Shown in pieces: positions 18,593 through 27,743 of a stretch of 64,000 bases of DNA (positions are counted from its first letter, which is position 1; the number at the start of each line of letters is the position of its first letter). The position numbers were made by a program, and so were the translations under genes. This DNA is from CAYNUJ01 sp964573255 (GTDB lineage: Bacteria > Bacteroidota > Ignavibacteria > Ignavibacteriales > Melioribacteraceae): the NCBI GenBank assembly GCA_964573255.1, contig CAZNJB010000019.1, forward strand, positions 1 to 64,000, written 5' to 3'. A model generated the notes under the pieces. That model was not told the origin of the DNA. It saw only the letters and a program-made list of their open reading frames with translations, and made no database searches.

Positions 18593-18979
18593 TTAGGATT
18601 TCTTCTCTTCACTTTCACTTTTATCATTCGTTGCATTCACTTTTTCAGCTTTCTTACTTGCTTTTTTGGCGTAATATTCCAAAGCTCTTTTATCCAATTT
18701 GATAGTAAGATAACGTATAATGGTTTCTTCGAGGAAGAAGAATCTTTCTATTTTTGTGATACTTTCTGGTGGAGCTTTGAAGCGAACAATATAATAATAA
18801 CCACTCTTAGCTTTTTGGATAGGGTAAGCTAGTCTTTTTCTACCCCAATCTTCCACTTCGGTAATTTCAGCCCCGTTGGTCTTTAGTGCTTCTTCAATTC
18901 GACCAACAGCAGCTTTTACCTGCTCGTCTTCGAGCGCAGCGTTAATTATTATAACGCTTTCGTAGTCGTTTATTTTCAT
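18593..18979 (-). CDS. rpsF: 30S ribosomal protein bS6
   Basis: A 128-residue bS6, which sits next to bS18 on the 30S platform. YESVIIINAALEDEQVKAAV, EDWGRKRLAYPIQKAKSGYY and the RFFFLEETIIRYLTIK strand are typical. The lysine- and glutamate-rich tail after about residue 105 is variable in the family. First gene of the operon, with a strong AGGGAGGA ribosome-binding site. A GC-rich hairpin sits 29 bp before the start. Confidence 0.98.
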   Translation of the reverse strand: MKINDYESVIIINAALEDEQVKAAVGRIEEALKTNGAEITEVEDWGRKRLAYPIQKAKSGYYYIVRFKAPPESITKIERFFFLEETIIRYLTIKLDKRALEYYAKKASKKAEKVNATNDKSESEEKKS

Positions 18980-19007
18980 TTTATCCTCCCTTTGGACAAA
19001 TTAGGCC

Positions 19008-19025
19008 CTCCGGCAAAAGCCGGAG
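19008..19025 (-). promoter_or_regulatory. GC-rich hairpin in the rpsF leader / hppA trailer
   Basis: A 7-bp stem (CTCCGGC/GCCGGAG) with a four-base loop lies between hppA and rpsF. No clear T-run follows on the minus strand, so it may be a weak terminator of hppA or part of an S6:S18-type autoregulatory leader before rpsF. Sequence alone does not decide. Confidence 0.45.
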
Positions 19026-19062
19026 AGCAGGGTTAATAAAAAACTTGGTTCGAAATATAATG

Positions 19063-21129
19063 TTATTTAATGAGTGGTGCAATTACTAAAGAAACCACTG
19101 ACATTAATTTTATGAGAATATTCAACGACGGACCTGAAGTGTCTTTGAACGGATCGCCAACAGTATCGCCAACAACTGCAGCTTTGTGAGCGTCCGAACC
19201 TTTTCCGTATTCTTTGCCGTCGATTATTAAATTACCTTCAATAAGTTTTTTTGCGTTATCCCAAGCACCGCCGGCATTCGATTGAAAGATAGCCATCAAA
19301 ACGCCGCTTGCTGTAACTCCGGCTAAAAGACCGGCTAACATTTCTTTGCTAAGGAAACCGATTGCCACAGGAACAATAACGGCCATTACGCCAGGAATAA
19401 TCATTTCCTTAATTGCAGCAGCGGTTGAAATTTCAACGCATTTTGAATGCTCGGCTTTAGCTGTTCCTTCGCGTAATCCTGGAATTTCTCTGAATTGTCT
19501 GCCTACTTCAATTATCATCTTCTTTGCCGCTCTACCAACAGCACCCATAGCCATTGCAGAGAATAGGAAGGGAAGCATAGCACCAATGAATAATCCACCC
19601 ATAATAATAGGTTTACTGATATCTATTGTGCTAATTTGGGCTTGATGCATATAAGCGGAAAAGAGTGCTAATGCTGTTAATGCTGCAGAACCGATAGCAA
19701 ATCCTTTACCGATAGCAGCAGTTGTATTTCCAACAGCATCGAGTTTATCGGTACGTTCTCTAACTTCTGCAGGTAATTCGGACATTTCAGCAATACCGCC
19801 GGCATTATCGGAAATAGGTCCGTAAGCATCTACTGCTAATTGGATACCTGTTGTGGATAACATTCCGAGAGCCGCTATTGCAATTCCGTACAAATTAGCA
19901 TATTCGTAAGCACCTATAATTCCAACAGCAATAATAATAATAGGTGGTGCAGTAGACATCATACCAACGCCTAATCCGCTAATAATATTTGTAGCAGCAC
20001 CCGTTACCGATTGATTTGCAATTGAATGAACGGGTTTATAATCGGTACCGGTAAAGTATTCAGTAATTAATCCGATTAAAACACCTGCTACTAAACCGAT
20101 AATCGTTGCAATAAATACTCCGTTGGCTGTGTATACAGTCCCTTCGTAAGTCCACGAAGCAGGTAATATATGATTAATCATAAAATAAGCGGCGACAATC
20201 ATCAATCCCGAAGCTCCGAATTCACCCAAATTCAAAGCTTTCTGAGGATTTCCGCCTTCTTTAACTCTAACGAAAAATGTTCCTAAAATAGAAATCAAAA
20301 TTCCAACACCTGCAAGAATTAAAGGCAGTAAAACTGCAGCGAGTTTATTACCTTCAGGCAATACTGAGGTGAAAGCAGCACCGAGAACCATTGACCCGAT
20401 AATTGCGCCTACATAAGATTCAAATAGATCCGCGCCCATACCGGCAACGTCCCCAACATTATCGCCAACGTTATCGGCAATTGTTGCAGGATTTCTCGGG
20501 TCGTCTTCAGGAATACCTTCGTAAACTTTTCCTGCTAAATCTGCGCCAACATCAGCTGCTTTTGTATAAATTCCACCGCCAACTCTAGCAAAAAGAGCTA
20601 TTGACGATGCACCCAAGGAAAAACCGCTGAGCACATTTATCACGCGGCTTAAGTCCCAATCTAAATTACTATATACAATGAATAAAACGCTAAGGCCTAA
20701 AACACCTAAGCCAACTACATTCATACCCATTATAGAACCGCCAGAGAAAGCGATTTGTAAAGCCTCTCCGAGTCCTTTTCTAGCGGCGTTTGTAGTTCTA
20801 ACATTCGCGCTTGTAGCAGCTATCATTCCTAAATATCCTGCTAATGCAGAACAGAATGCTCCAATTATGAAAGATACTGCAATAAGCCACGATGAATCTT
20901 CTCTTCCGCTATTGGAGAAACCCAGCAGAAGAGCAACTGCTAATACAAAAATAGCCAATACCTTGTATTCGGTCTTGAGGAATGCGATTGCTCCTTCTCT
21001 GATGTATGTCGATATCTCGACCATCTTTTCATTCCCCTCTTCCTGCTTGTTTATCCATATACTTTTGGCATATGAATAAAGCAGAGCAGTTAATCCAACA
21101 AGTGGTACAACATATAATAATGTGTTCAT
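19063..21129 (-). CDS. hppA: Membrane-bound ion-pumping pyrophosphatase
   Basis: A 688-residue polytopic enzyme (about 16 membrane helices) that splits pyrophosphate and pumps H+ or Na+ outward. Substrate-site motifs TKAADVGADLAGKV, DDPRNPATIADNVGDNVGD, the SDNAGGIAEM loop and the late VVGDTVGDPFKDT are intact. In GNTTAAIGKGFAIGSA, alanine stands where potassium-independent enzymes carry lysine, pointing to the K+-dependent class; Na+ or H+ pumping is not settled. It sits at the end of prs-rplY-pth-hppA, with its ATG overlapping the pth stop. Linking it to PRPP synthesis and translation fits pyrophosphate recovery. Confidence 0.97.
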   Translation of the reverse strand: MNTLLYVVPLVGLTALLYSYAKSIWINKQEEGNEKMVEISTYIREGAIAFLKTEYKVLAIFVLAVALLLGFSNSGREDSSWLIAVSFIIGAFCSALAGYLGMIAATSANVRTTNAARKGLGEALQIAFSGGSIMGMNVVGLGVLGLSVLFIVYSNLDWDLSRVINVLSGFSLGASSIALFARVGGGIYTKAADVGADLAGKVYEGIPEDDPRNPATIADNVGDNVGDVAGMGADLFESYVGAIIGSMVLGAAFTSVLPEGNKLAAVLLPLILAGVGILISILGTFFVRVKEGGNPQKALNLGEFGASGLMIVAAYFMINHILPASWTYEGTVYTANGVFIATIIGLVAGVLIGLITEYFTGTDYKPVHSIANQSVTGAATNIISGLGVGMMSTAPPIIIIAVGIIGAYEYANLYGIAIAALGMLSTTGIQLAVDAYGPISDNAGGIAEMSELPAEVRERTDKLDAVGNTTAAIGKGFAIGSAALTALALFSAYMHQAQISTIDISKPIIMGGLFIGAMLPFLFSAMAMGAVGRAAKKMIIEVGRQFREIPGLREGTAKAEHSKCVEISTAAAIKEMIIPGVMAVIVPVAIGFLSKEMLAGLLAGVTASGVLMAIFQSNAGGAWDNAKKLIEGNLIIDGKEYGKGSDAHKAAVVGDTVGDPFKDTSGPSLNILIKLMSVVSLVIAPLIK

Positions 21130-21734
21130 TTGTTTTTACCCGTGTTTGTTAGTGGTGAATTGTATTTATTACTGTTTTTACTATAATTATCAAGCATTTT
21201 ATTAATTCCTTGTGTAATAAAATCTGCTATCAAATTGCTGCAATTTTCTATTCTTTCGGAAATTATTTCCAATTCTTCAGGGGTGAATTTGGAAAGGACA
21301 TAATTTGCCATTTCGCCTTTAGTGAACCCGTTTCCAATGCCAAATCGTAATCTGGCAAAACGATTGTCACCTAAAGCTTCAATAATGGACGCAATACCAT
21401 TATGCCCACCGTCACCGCCTCCTAAACGGATTCTTATTCGTCCAAGTTCTAAATTGATGTCGTCTGTTATAACTAACAGGTGTTTGATGTCCAAATTATA
21501 TTTCTCTAAAATGTAAAAAGCGGCATCGCCGCTTTTATTTACATAAGTTGTAGGTTTTACTAGTAAATATTCTTCTTCTTTAATTTTACCCCTACAATAT
21601 AAAAAATGCTTATCAATATTGGAAATCGGGTTTTTTAATTTTTTAGCAAGACTATCGAGGATTAAAAACCCGATGTTATGTTTGGTATATTCATACCGCT
21701 CGCCAATATTTCCGATACCTAAAATTACTTTCAA
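21126..21734 (-). CDS. pth: Peptidyl-tRNA hydrolase
   Basis: Releases tRNA from stalled peptidyl-tRNA in the cytosol. The GIGNIGERYEYTKHNIGF motif contains the catalytic H19; KPTTYVNKSG, DDINLELGRIRIRLGGGDGGHNG and RFGIGNG complete the active site. At 202 residues it is slightly longer than E. coli Pth through a Asn/Lys-rich tail. It follows rplY by 15 bp and overlaps hppA by four bases. Confidence 0.98.
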   Translation of the reverse strand: MKVILGIGNIGERYEYTKHNIGFLILDSLAKKLKNPISNIDKHFLYCRGKIKEEEYLLVKPTTYVNKSGDAAFYILEKYNLDIKHLLVITDDINLELGRIRIRLGGGDGGHNGIASIIEALGDNRFARLRFGIGNGFTKGEMANYVLSKFTPEELEIISERIENCSNLIADFITQGINKMLDNYSKNSNKYNSPLTNTGKNK

Positions 21735-21749
21735 AGCAATAGGGTGAAA

Positions 21750-22397
21750 TTATTCTCCTTCTTCTTCGGATTTACCTTTAGAAATAACTTCAGGTTGTGC
21801 TACTTCATCAGTATCCAATTCCAAAGCTTCTTCGGTAACTTCTTCAGCACGTTTGGCAGCTATAGTTACTACCAATGCGTCTTCATTATTTAGTATTTTA
21901 ATGTTTTCGTAAGATAAATCCTTAATATGAATTGAATCATTCAATCCTAAATCGGAAATATCAATTTCTAATTTTTCAGGTATATAACGAGGCATACATT
22001 CAATTTCGAGCTTGTTGATCGGATTCATTAAAGTACCGCCTTCTTTAATACCTTTGGGAGTTCCAACAAGATCAATTGGAACTTCAACCGTGATCACGTG
22101 TCCGAATTTGACCGCATGAAAATCAACGTGAATTACTTTATCAGTAAGAGGATCGAATTGAACGTCTTTGATGATTGCAGGATGTTCTTCTCCGTCATCG
22201 AATTTGAGAGTAACCATATGTGTTTCGGAAGTGTAAATCAATTTATTAAGAGCTGTTTCGAATACAGAGAAGTTGACGGGAGCTTCCAACTCTTTAGAAT
22301 AAATAACACCCGGAACATAACCGTCTTTTCTTATACGGTTCAATTCTCCTTTTGTCATCTTATCACGTCTTTTTACGTCTAATATTATTTCCTTCAT
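21750..22397 (-). CDS. rplY: 50S ribosomal protein bL25 (CTC/TL5 form)
   Basis: A 215-residue bL25 that binds 5S rRNA. The N-terminal RNA-binding domain (about 1-95) has RKDGYVPGVIYSKE and DVQFDPLTDKVIHVDFHAV. The extra C-terminal domain (about 96-185; VEVPIDLVGTPKGIKEGG) marks the long general-stress CTC form. The final 30 residues are acidic and variable. It lies between prs and pth, the order found in many bacteria. Confidence 0.97.
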   Translation of the reverse strand: MKEIILDVKRRDKMTKGELNRIRKDGYVPGVIYSKELEAPVNFSVFETALNKLIYTSETHMVTLKFDDGEEHPAIIKDVQFDPLTDKVIHVDFHAVKFGHVITVEVPIDLVGTPKGIKEGGTLMNPINKLEIECMPRYIPEKLEIDISDLGLNDSIHIKDLSYENIKILNNEDALVVTIAAKRAEEVTEEALELDTDEVAQPEVISKGKSEEEGE

Positions 22398-22424
22398 TTC
22401 TATCTCTCCGATATTAAATAATTT

Positions 22425-23366
22425 CTAACCTTTATCAATTTCAAACAAGGAACTTATCGATTCGTTATTATGAGTTCTTCTAATAGCCTCGGCAAATAAT
22501 TTATAAGCGGAACGAACAACAATTTTCTCGGAAGTTCTAACCAATTCGATACTGTCGCTAACGTATAAAGTATCTATTTCAGAATTTTCAATTTTTTCCA
22601 ATGAACTGCCTGAAAGCAGGGGATGAGTTACAGCGCCGTAAATTTTTTGGGCTCCGTTCTTTTTAAGAGCTTCAATAGCTGCAACAAAAGTTCCGCCTGT
22701 ATCAATTAAATCATCAACTAAAAGAACATCCTTGCCATCTACTTCGCCAATAATATTGACGACCTCGGCAACATTATGTTTTGGTCTTCTTTTATCCATA
22801 AGAACCAATCCCGCGCCGAGTCTCTTTGCATACGATCTGGCATATTTAATTCCGCCTACGTCAGGGGATGCAACAACAAGATTTTCACATCTGTCTTTGA
22901 AAAGACCGGAAAACAGGGGTGAAGCATAAAGATGATCGAACGGGATATCGAAAAAACCTTGAATTTGCGCCGCGTGCAGATCCATAGTTATTACTCTATC
23001 AGCTCCGGCTACGGTTAAGAGATTAGCAATCAATTTGGATGTAATTGCTACTCTTGGCTGATCTTTTCTGTCCTGCCGAGCATAACCGAAATAAGGAATT
23101 ACAGCGGTAATTCTGCTGGCAGAAGCTCTTTTTGCCGCATCAATCATTATTAAAAGTTCCATCAGATTTTCTGCGGGTGGTTGAGTAGACTGAATAATAA
23201 AAAGATCCCGTCCGCGAATATTTTCTTTATATTTAACCCAAATTTCGCCATCGCTGAATCGTTTTAAATCCATCTGTCCGGTCTCAATTCCTAAGTATTC
23301 TGCTATCTTTTTCGTTAAAGCACGACCCGAACTTCCTGAAACAATTATAGGATCCGATCTTTCCAT
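22425..23366 (-). CDS. prs: Ribose-phosphate pyrophosphokinase (PRPP synthetase)
   Basis: Makes PRPP from ribose-5-phosphate and ATP for nucleotide, histidine and NAD synthesis. The 313-residue protein has the ATP-site motifs FSDGEIWVKYKENIRG and DLHAAQIQGFFDIP, VVASPDVGGIKYAR, and the PRPP loop DVLLVDDLIDTGGT. Length and order are those of class I enzymes. First gene of prs-rplY-pth-hppA, behind a good promoter at 23402-23430. Confidence 0.98.
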   Translation of the reverse strand: MERSDPIIVSGSSGRALTKKIAEYLGIETGQMDLKRFSDGEIWVKYKENIRGRDLFIIQSTQPPAENLMELLIMIDAAKRASASRITAVIPYFGYARQDRKDQPRVAITSKLIANLLTVAGADRVITMDLHAAQIQGFFDIPFDHLYASPLFSGLFKDRCENLVVASPDVGGIKYARSYAKRLGAGLVLMDKRRPKHNVAEVVNIIGEVDGKDVLLVDDLIDTGGTFVAAIEALKKNGAQKIYGAVTHPLLSGSSLEKIENSEIDTLYVSDSIELVRTSEKIVVRSAYKLFAEAIRRTHNNESISSLFEIDKG

Positions 23367-23401
23367 TTCAAATGTGATTTTTAATTAAAATACAGTCTCA
23401 A

Positions 23402-23430
23402 AATATAATCATATACATTAGTGAAGTCAA
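23402..23430 (-). promoter_or_regulatory. Promoter of the prs operon
   Basis: On the minus strand TTGACT (23425-23430) is 17 bp from TATATT (23402-23407), continuing as TTTTG. It lies between the lipoprotein stop and prs, about 36 bp before the prs ATG. Confidence 0.75.
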
Positions 23431-23445
23431 ATAATGGATTTCATA

Positions 23446-24105
23446 TTATCCAGAACGCTTTCTAAAAATGAATATAAATAGAACTAACAGGACAAATCCG
23501 GCTAAATAATAGATAATTGGAGGAGTTTCTTTAAGTGGATAAGGTTTAAAAACAGCAGATAAAGTTTTGCTGCCGGATATCTCGTCCAATGAAAATTCCC
23601 AGGTGACTCGATTTCTGGTCAAATCATTTGCATTGTGATCTATAATTTTACCCGGCAGATAATAAACGTATTTCATCGTGTAATCTGCTGGATTGAAACC
23701 GAATCCGATGGAATATGATTGCACTCTTTGAGTGAAGAGTTTATTCCCGTCGGGTAGATCTTTTATTGTTATCCCGGAATTTTTAAATGCCTTCGATTGT
23801 ATAAGTGAATCGATATTGCTGAATGTTAATTCTATCTTCGTATGAAGAGTTGAATCTGAGAAATCCTTATATATTTCTATATTCTTAATATCGACGAATT
23901 TTGACGAATATTCCTCTTTTATCGTTTTTTCGTCAAATAATTTAATATTATTAATGTATGTCGAGTCATTTAAATCTATTTTGTTTGTCCAGTAATGAAT
24001 GAACATTTTACCGGACATATCTCCGCGTATTGTTGTTATCTGTTCGTAATTCAGACAACCGAATAATAGAAACTGAATTAGTAAAATAGAAATATATCTT
24101 TTCAA
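23446..24105 (-). CDS. Unknown lipoprotein with C-terminal membrane helix
   Basis: I do not recognise this 219-residue protein. A lipoprotein signal ends in LLFGC (Cys17), so it should be lipid-anchored. The middle is beta-rich. A second hydrophobic segment near the C-terminus (about 195-213, YLAGFVLLVLFIFIF) followed by RKRSG would place the tail in the cytoplasm, so it is probably an inner-membrane lipoprotein anchored at both ends. It is divergent from the fmdB-like gene and upstream of the separately promoted prs operon. No function is proposed. Confidence 0.75.
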   Translation of the reverse strand: MKRYISILLIQFLLFGCLNYEQITTIRGDMSGKMFIHYWTNKIDLNDSTYINNIKLFDEKTIKEEYSSKFVDIKNIEIYKDFSDSTLHTKIELTFSNIDSLIQSKAFKNSGITIKDLPDGNKLFTQRVQSYSIGFGFNPADYTMKYVYYLPGKIIDHNANDLTRNRVTWEFSLDEISGSKTLSAVFKPYPLKETPPIIYYLAGFVLLVLFIFIFRKRSG

Positions 24106-24227
24106 ATTAAATCCGATTTATTTGAGGTGTTAAAATACAAAATAATAGCGGATTAGAGGAACTTTTATTTTAAGGTTGAATCTTCGTATTTTTACAGATT
24201 GAATTTTTCTTTTCAGGAGGTAATGCT

Positions 24228-24494
24228 ATGCCTACGTATGATTATAAGTGTTTAGATTGCGGTCATGCATTTGAATATTTTCAAAAGATGAGTGACGAAC
24301 CCTTGAAGGAATGTCCGAAGTGTAAAGGGAATGTTAAAAGATTATTTGGAACAGGGTTAAGACCTATATTTAAAGGAACCGGATTTTACGAAACGGATTA
24401 CAAATCCAGTAGCTCAAAATCGTCCGGGTCCTCATCGAATTCAAAATCTACGACTACAAAGAGCAATTCTAAAGAAAATAAAAAGTCGGCCTAA
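24228..24494 (+). CDS. FmdB-family zinc-ribbon protein
   Basis: An 88-residue small cytosolic protein. The zinc ribbon (residues 1-45) has YDYKCLDCGHAFEYFQ and ECPKCKGNVKRLFGTG, with two CxxC pairs. The C-terminal half is a low-complexity Ser/Lys tail. The family is named after a putative regulator of formamidase genes, but its general role is unknown. AGGAGG precedes the ATG at good spacing. It is a lone plus-strand gene between minus-strand genes, with the stop codon inside the loop of its terminator. Confidence 0.9.
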   Translation: MPTYDYKCLDCGHAFEYFQKMSDEPLKECPKCKGNVKRLFGTGLRPIFKGTGFYETDYKSSSSKSSGSSSNSKSTTTKSNSKENKKSA

Positions 24495-24503
24495 GCCGAC
24501 TTT
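24482..24503. terminator. Bidirectional terminator overlapping the fmdB-like stop codon
   Basis: A 9-bp stem (AAAGTCGGC/GCCGACTTT) with loop CTAA. T-rich tracts lie on both sides, so it serves the plus-strand zinc-ribbon gene and the convergent gene at 24511-27696. The TAA stop lies in the loop and stem. Confidence 0.88.
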
Positions 24504-24510
24504 CTTTTTT

Positions 24511-27500
24511 TTAAAAATCCAATCCGATTGATAAGTAATATCTAGGTTCGGAAAAAGCTTGCATATCATAAGTCCAAGCTACATCCAGTCTCCAAAGGAA
24601 CAGCATATATATTCTTGCACCCACGCCAGTACCCATCAAAAGGTCTTGGGTTTTAAGTTCATTTCTATAGTTTTTCGTAAATAGCTTTAGTGATTTATTA
24701 TCATACCATGCAGTACCCATATCAAGGAAAGCCACTCCGAGAATATTCTGGAATAATATCGGTAGGTGACCGGTAACGAGATACCTGATTATAGGCATTC
24801 GTAATTCAAGATTTAACAGGGAATATTTACTTCCTATTTGCTCTGCATAATCATATCCTCTTAAAGGAAGACCCGGAGTTAAAAAGGCAAAATCACTCGG
24901 AGAATCCAGAGGAATATCTCCGGTTGCAAATGAACGATTTATCCAAAAATCGGTACCGCCAACGAAAAACCTTTGAGGACTAGCTCCGCCGGAATAACCT
25001 CCGGACAATCTGAATACAAAAGAATTATCGAACCAAAATCTCCAATATTTTCTATAGTCCCAAGTAAATGAATAAAAGCTTAAGCCTTTATTGCCGATGC
25101 CGGGATTGCCGAATAGAGTAAAATTATATCTTGTTCCTTGAATAGGAGAGGTATATCCCCACATTGTGTTATCATGGACAAAACTCAGAGTTGGGATGAT
25201 AAATGTGCTTTTCTGAATCGGAGCTAAAATATTATCGAGATTTTCGGAAGATACATTTAAGTATCCTAAACTGGCATCGACTCGATAAAATCTGCTTATC
25301 GGATAACTAGCGGAAACAACGGCTCCGTAATTTCTGAATCGATAGAGTTCCGAAAAGAAGGAATTCCCCAAGTAAACAAATCTTGCCGTATGAAATGCTT
25401 CGAAACCATAATTTATTCTCTTCTCTAAATAATAGTATGCTAAACCATAATCACTGTTTTTAAGGTCAATTTGCATACTGGTTATTCCGATCAATCTATG
25501 GTTTCCGAGCATATCGCTGAATGCCAAAACCGTAGTACCGAGTAATCCGTATAATGTACTATATCCGGCATTAGCATAAACTAAATCTGCCGAAAATGTT
25601 ACTTTATATTTGTTGACCAGGAAATTTCCGTTATCGTCTAACTTAGGTTGAAAAATATTTTGGACTCTCTCTTTAATGTCACTTGAATCTATAGAACTGA
25701 ATTTATTGCTGAATACAAAATTTCTATAATCATTGTCTACATTTGTGGTGTCATCATTTTCTTCTACATATTCACCGGTGAAAATTTCAAACCCATCTGC
25801 TGCTGTGGTATCAAAAATTGTAGAATCGTTTTGAAAAGCAAAAAGAGAATCGGTGATTTCTCTTGCGAGAGTATCAGCAAAAATTTTATTGTCTTCTTTT
25901 TCAGGATTTAATAATCCAGCCATAAAATGAGTCGGGGGGATCTCGCTGTATGATTTCATATCGAACGGGTTCTTTATAAGGAATATATTATACCCGGAGT
26001 TAAATAGGGAAGAGAACACCAACTTCTTTCCATTTTTTGAAAGAGACAATTGATAAATTCCATTTAATGAATTTGTTAAAGGTTCAGGTGAAGTAGAAGA
26101 GTCCCTGGTTTCTGAAACATCCAATCTGTAGAGATTAAAAATACCGTTATGATCGGATACGAATAAAATTTTACTTCCGTCGGGTGAAACTACAGGAGCC
26201 CTTTCACTGCTGAGTTCCCAATCGGTGAGTCTTTCAATCTTCTTATTATCCAATTGAATTCTGTATAGGTCCAATTGATGAAAATTGTGATTGTATATTT
26301 CGAAATCAACGCCTGCATCTTTTTCCTCTAAAAATTCTCCTCTATCCGAAGAGAAATAGATTGTTTTTGCATCGGGTGACCAACTAGGGTCTGCATCGCT
26401 AAAAATGTCATTCGTTAAATTAGTAAGTTCGTTTTCATCGAATGAATAAATATATATATCGGATTGAGTGTTGTTGTGACCTACAAAAGCAAGATATTTG
26501 CCATCAGGAGACCAGCTTACCGATTCGATCCCTGGCAAAGAAAATGGAAGTTCGTAGTAATCTTTTTCTTCTGTATCAATTATTGTTATTACGTCTGAGC
26601 CGTTCGCTTTTCCGGAAAGAGCAACGTGAATATTATCAGGAGACCAAGTGAGTGAAGGGAATAAAATGTTTAATTCTTCAAAATCGTTAGTCTGTCCGGA
26701 TTCAATTAATAATTCAGCATCTTCCGGATGCTCTATATCCATTATATAAAGGTCAAGAAAAATATCTCTATCACTTATAAAAACTACTTTATCACCTTGG
26801 GGAGAAATTGCTGGACTGGTGTTATAGAATCCTCCTAATTTTTTATTATTCGTCAATCTCTTGGCAAATTCGTCAGGATCATTTCTGGTTGCAATTTCAG
26901 GCCAATATTCTTTCTTCAGAGATTTTTTCCATCTTTCGTTCAATTTTTCTAAATCCAAACCAATCGCATTCTTAAGTCCGTCTTCTAAATTTCCCGCTCC
27001 TTTAACTTGACTTAATATCTCACCAACTTTAGCGCGTCCGTACGTATCAGCAATATATTTGAAAAGGGATTGACCGCCTCTGTATGCAAAATATCCGCTT
27101 AAACGTTGGATGTCCGGTAGATATTCATTTATTATTGCGTCTCTAATAAACATATCGGAATTTGTTTCCCAGCCACTGGATAAATATTCCGCCATTCCTT
27201 CATTTACCCAGAGAGGTAATTGAAGTGTAATGTTTTTAGATATCATATTTTGGAGACTGCCGCCATAGAGAAAATCATTCATCACTGCGTGAACCAATTC
27301 GTGATGAATTACGTGACGGAATTTTTCATATGAACCTTCGAACGGAATTACAACACGATTTTTAAAACTTTCTGTAAAACCGCCAATACCTTGACTTAAA
27401 AATGCATCGATTGTATTGGTTTCCTGAAAGTCGTTATGCGAATTATATAAAATAAAAGATATTCTATTAGTGATGTAATAGTTAAGATCCTTATGAATAC

Positions 27501-27696
27501 TATCGAGGGCTTCTTCGGCGGCTTTTGCTAAAAATTCTACTGTTTTTTCGGTACCTTCTGTAAAGTAGATATCAAAATGTTTGGTTTGAATGAAATACCA
27601 GTTATACTCGTTATACTGAACTCTATTCTGTCCAAACTGACCGTAAGCGAAATTACTAATGAAGAATAAGAGAAAATATATATAATACTTTTTCAT
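24511..27696 (-). CDS. Peptidase-like / TolB-type propeller / outer-membrane barrel fusion
   Basis: A 1061-residue secreted protein with signal peptide 1-20. An N-terminal gluzincin-type metallopeptidase-like domain has HELVH at 132-136 and a downstream glutamate at E166 in WVNEGMAEY, the expected zinc ligands. Residues about 290-590 hold TolB-like repeats (SWSPDGKYLAFVG, SPDGSKILFVSD, SKNGKKLVFSS). The last 400 residues look like an Omp85/surface-antigen barrel, with LLNLELRMPIIRY and GVAFLDMGTAWYD near the end. The zinc site appears intact, but whether it cuts anything is unknown. It would put a peptidase and propeller in the periplasm or at the surface, anchored by its own barrel. It lies downstream of rnr with a 47-bp gap. 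Confidence 0.85.
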   Translation of the reverse strand: MKKYYIYFLLFFISNFAYGQFGQNRVQYNEYNWYFIQTKHFDIYFTEGTEKTVEFLAKAAEEALDSIHKDLNYYITNRISFILYNSHNDFQETNTIDAFLSQGIGGFTESFKNRVVIPFEGSYEKFRHVIHHELVHAVMNDFLYGGSLQNMISKNITLQLPLWVNEGMAEYLSSGWETNSDMFIRDAIINEYLPDIQRLSGYFAYRGGQSLFKYIADTYGRAKVGEILSQVKGAGNLEDGLKNAIGLDLEKLNERWKKSLKKEYWPEIATRNDPDEFAKRLTNNKKLGGFYNTSPAISPQGDKVVFISDRDIFLDLYIMDIEHPEDAELLIESGQTNDFEELNILFPSLTWSPDNIHVALSGKANGSDVITIIDTEEKDYYELPFSLPGIESVSWSPDGKYLAFVGHNNTQSDIYIYSFDENELTNLTNDIFSDADPSWSPDAKTIYFSSDRGEFLEEKDAGVDFEIYNHNFHQLDLYRIQLDNKKIERLTDWELSSERAPVVSPDGSKILFVSDHNGIFNLYRLDVSETRDSSTSPEPLTNSLNGIYQLSLSKNGKKLVFSSLFNSGYNIFLIKNPFDMKSYSEIPPTHFMAGLLNPEKEDNKIFADTLAREITDSLFAFQNDSTIFDTTAADGFEIFTGEYVEENDDTTNVDNDYRNFVFSNKFSSIDSSDIKERVQNIFQPKLDDNGNFLVNKYKVTFSADLVYANAGYSTLYGLLGTTVLAFSDMLGNHRLIGITSMQIDLKNSDYGLAYYYLEKRINYGFEAFHTARFVYLGNSFFSELYRFRNYGAVVSASYPISRFYRVDASLGYLNVSSENLDNILAPIQKSTFIIPTLSFVHDNTMWGYTSPIQGTRYNFTLFGNPGIGNKGLSFYSFTWDYRKYWRFWFDNSFVFRLSGGYSGGASPQRFFVGGTDFWINRSFATGDIPLDSPSDFAFLTPGLPLRGYDYAEQIGSKYSLLNLELRMPIIRYLVTGHLPILFQNILGVAFLDMGTAWYDNKSLKLFTKNYRNELKTQDLLMGTGVGARIYMLFLWRLDVAWTYDMQAFSEPRYYLSIGLDF

Positions 27697-27743
27697 CGAT
27701 TACACCATAAATATTTAATTTAATTATAGCCAATTTTATTAAC

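Noticed and set aside
23446..24105. LptE- or LolB-like lipoprotein assignment
   Set aside because: It has a C-terminal membrane helix and no recognisable motif of those families, so only unknown lipoprotein is supported.
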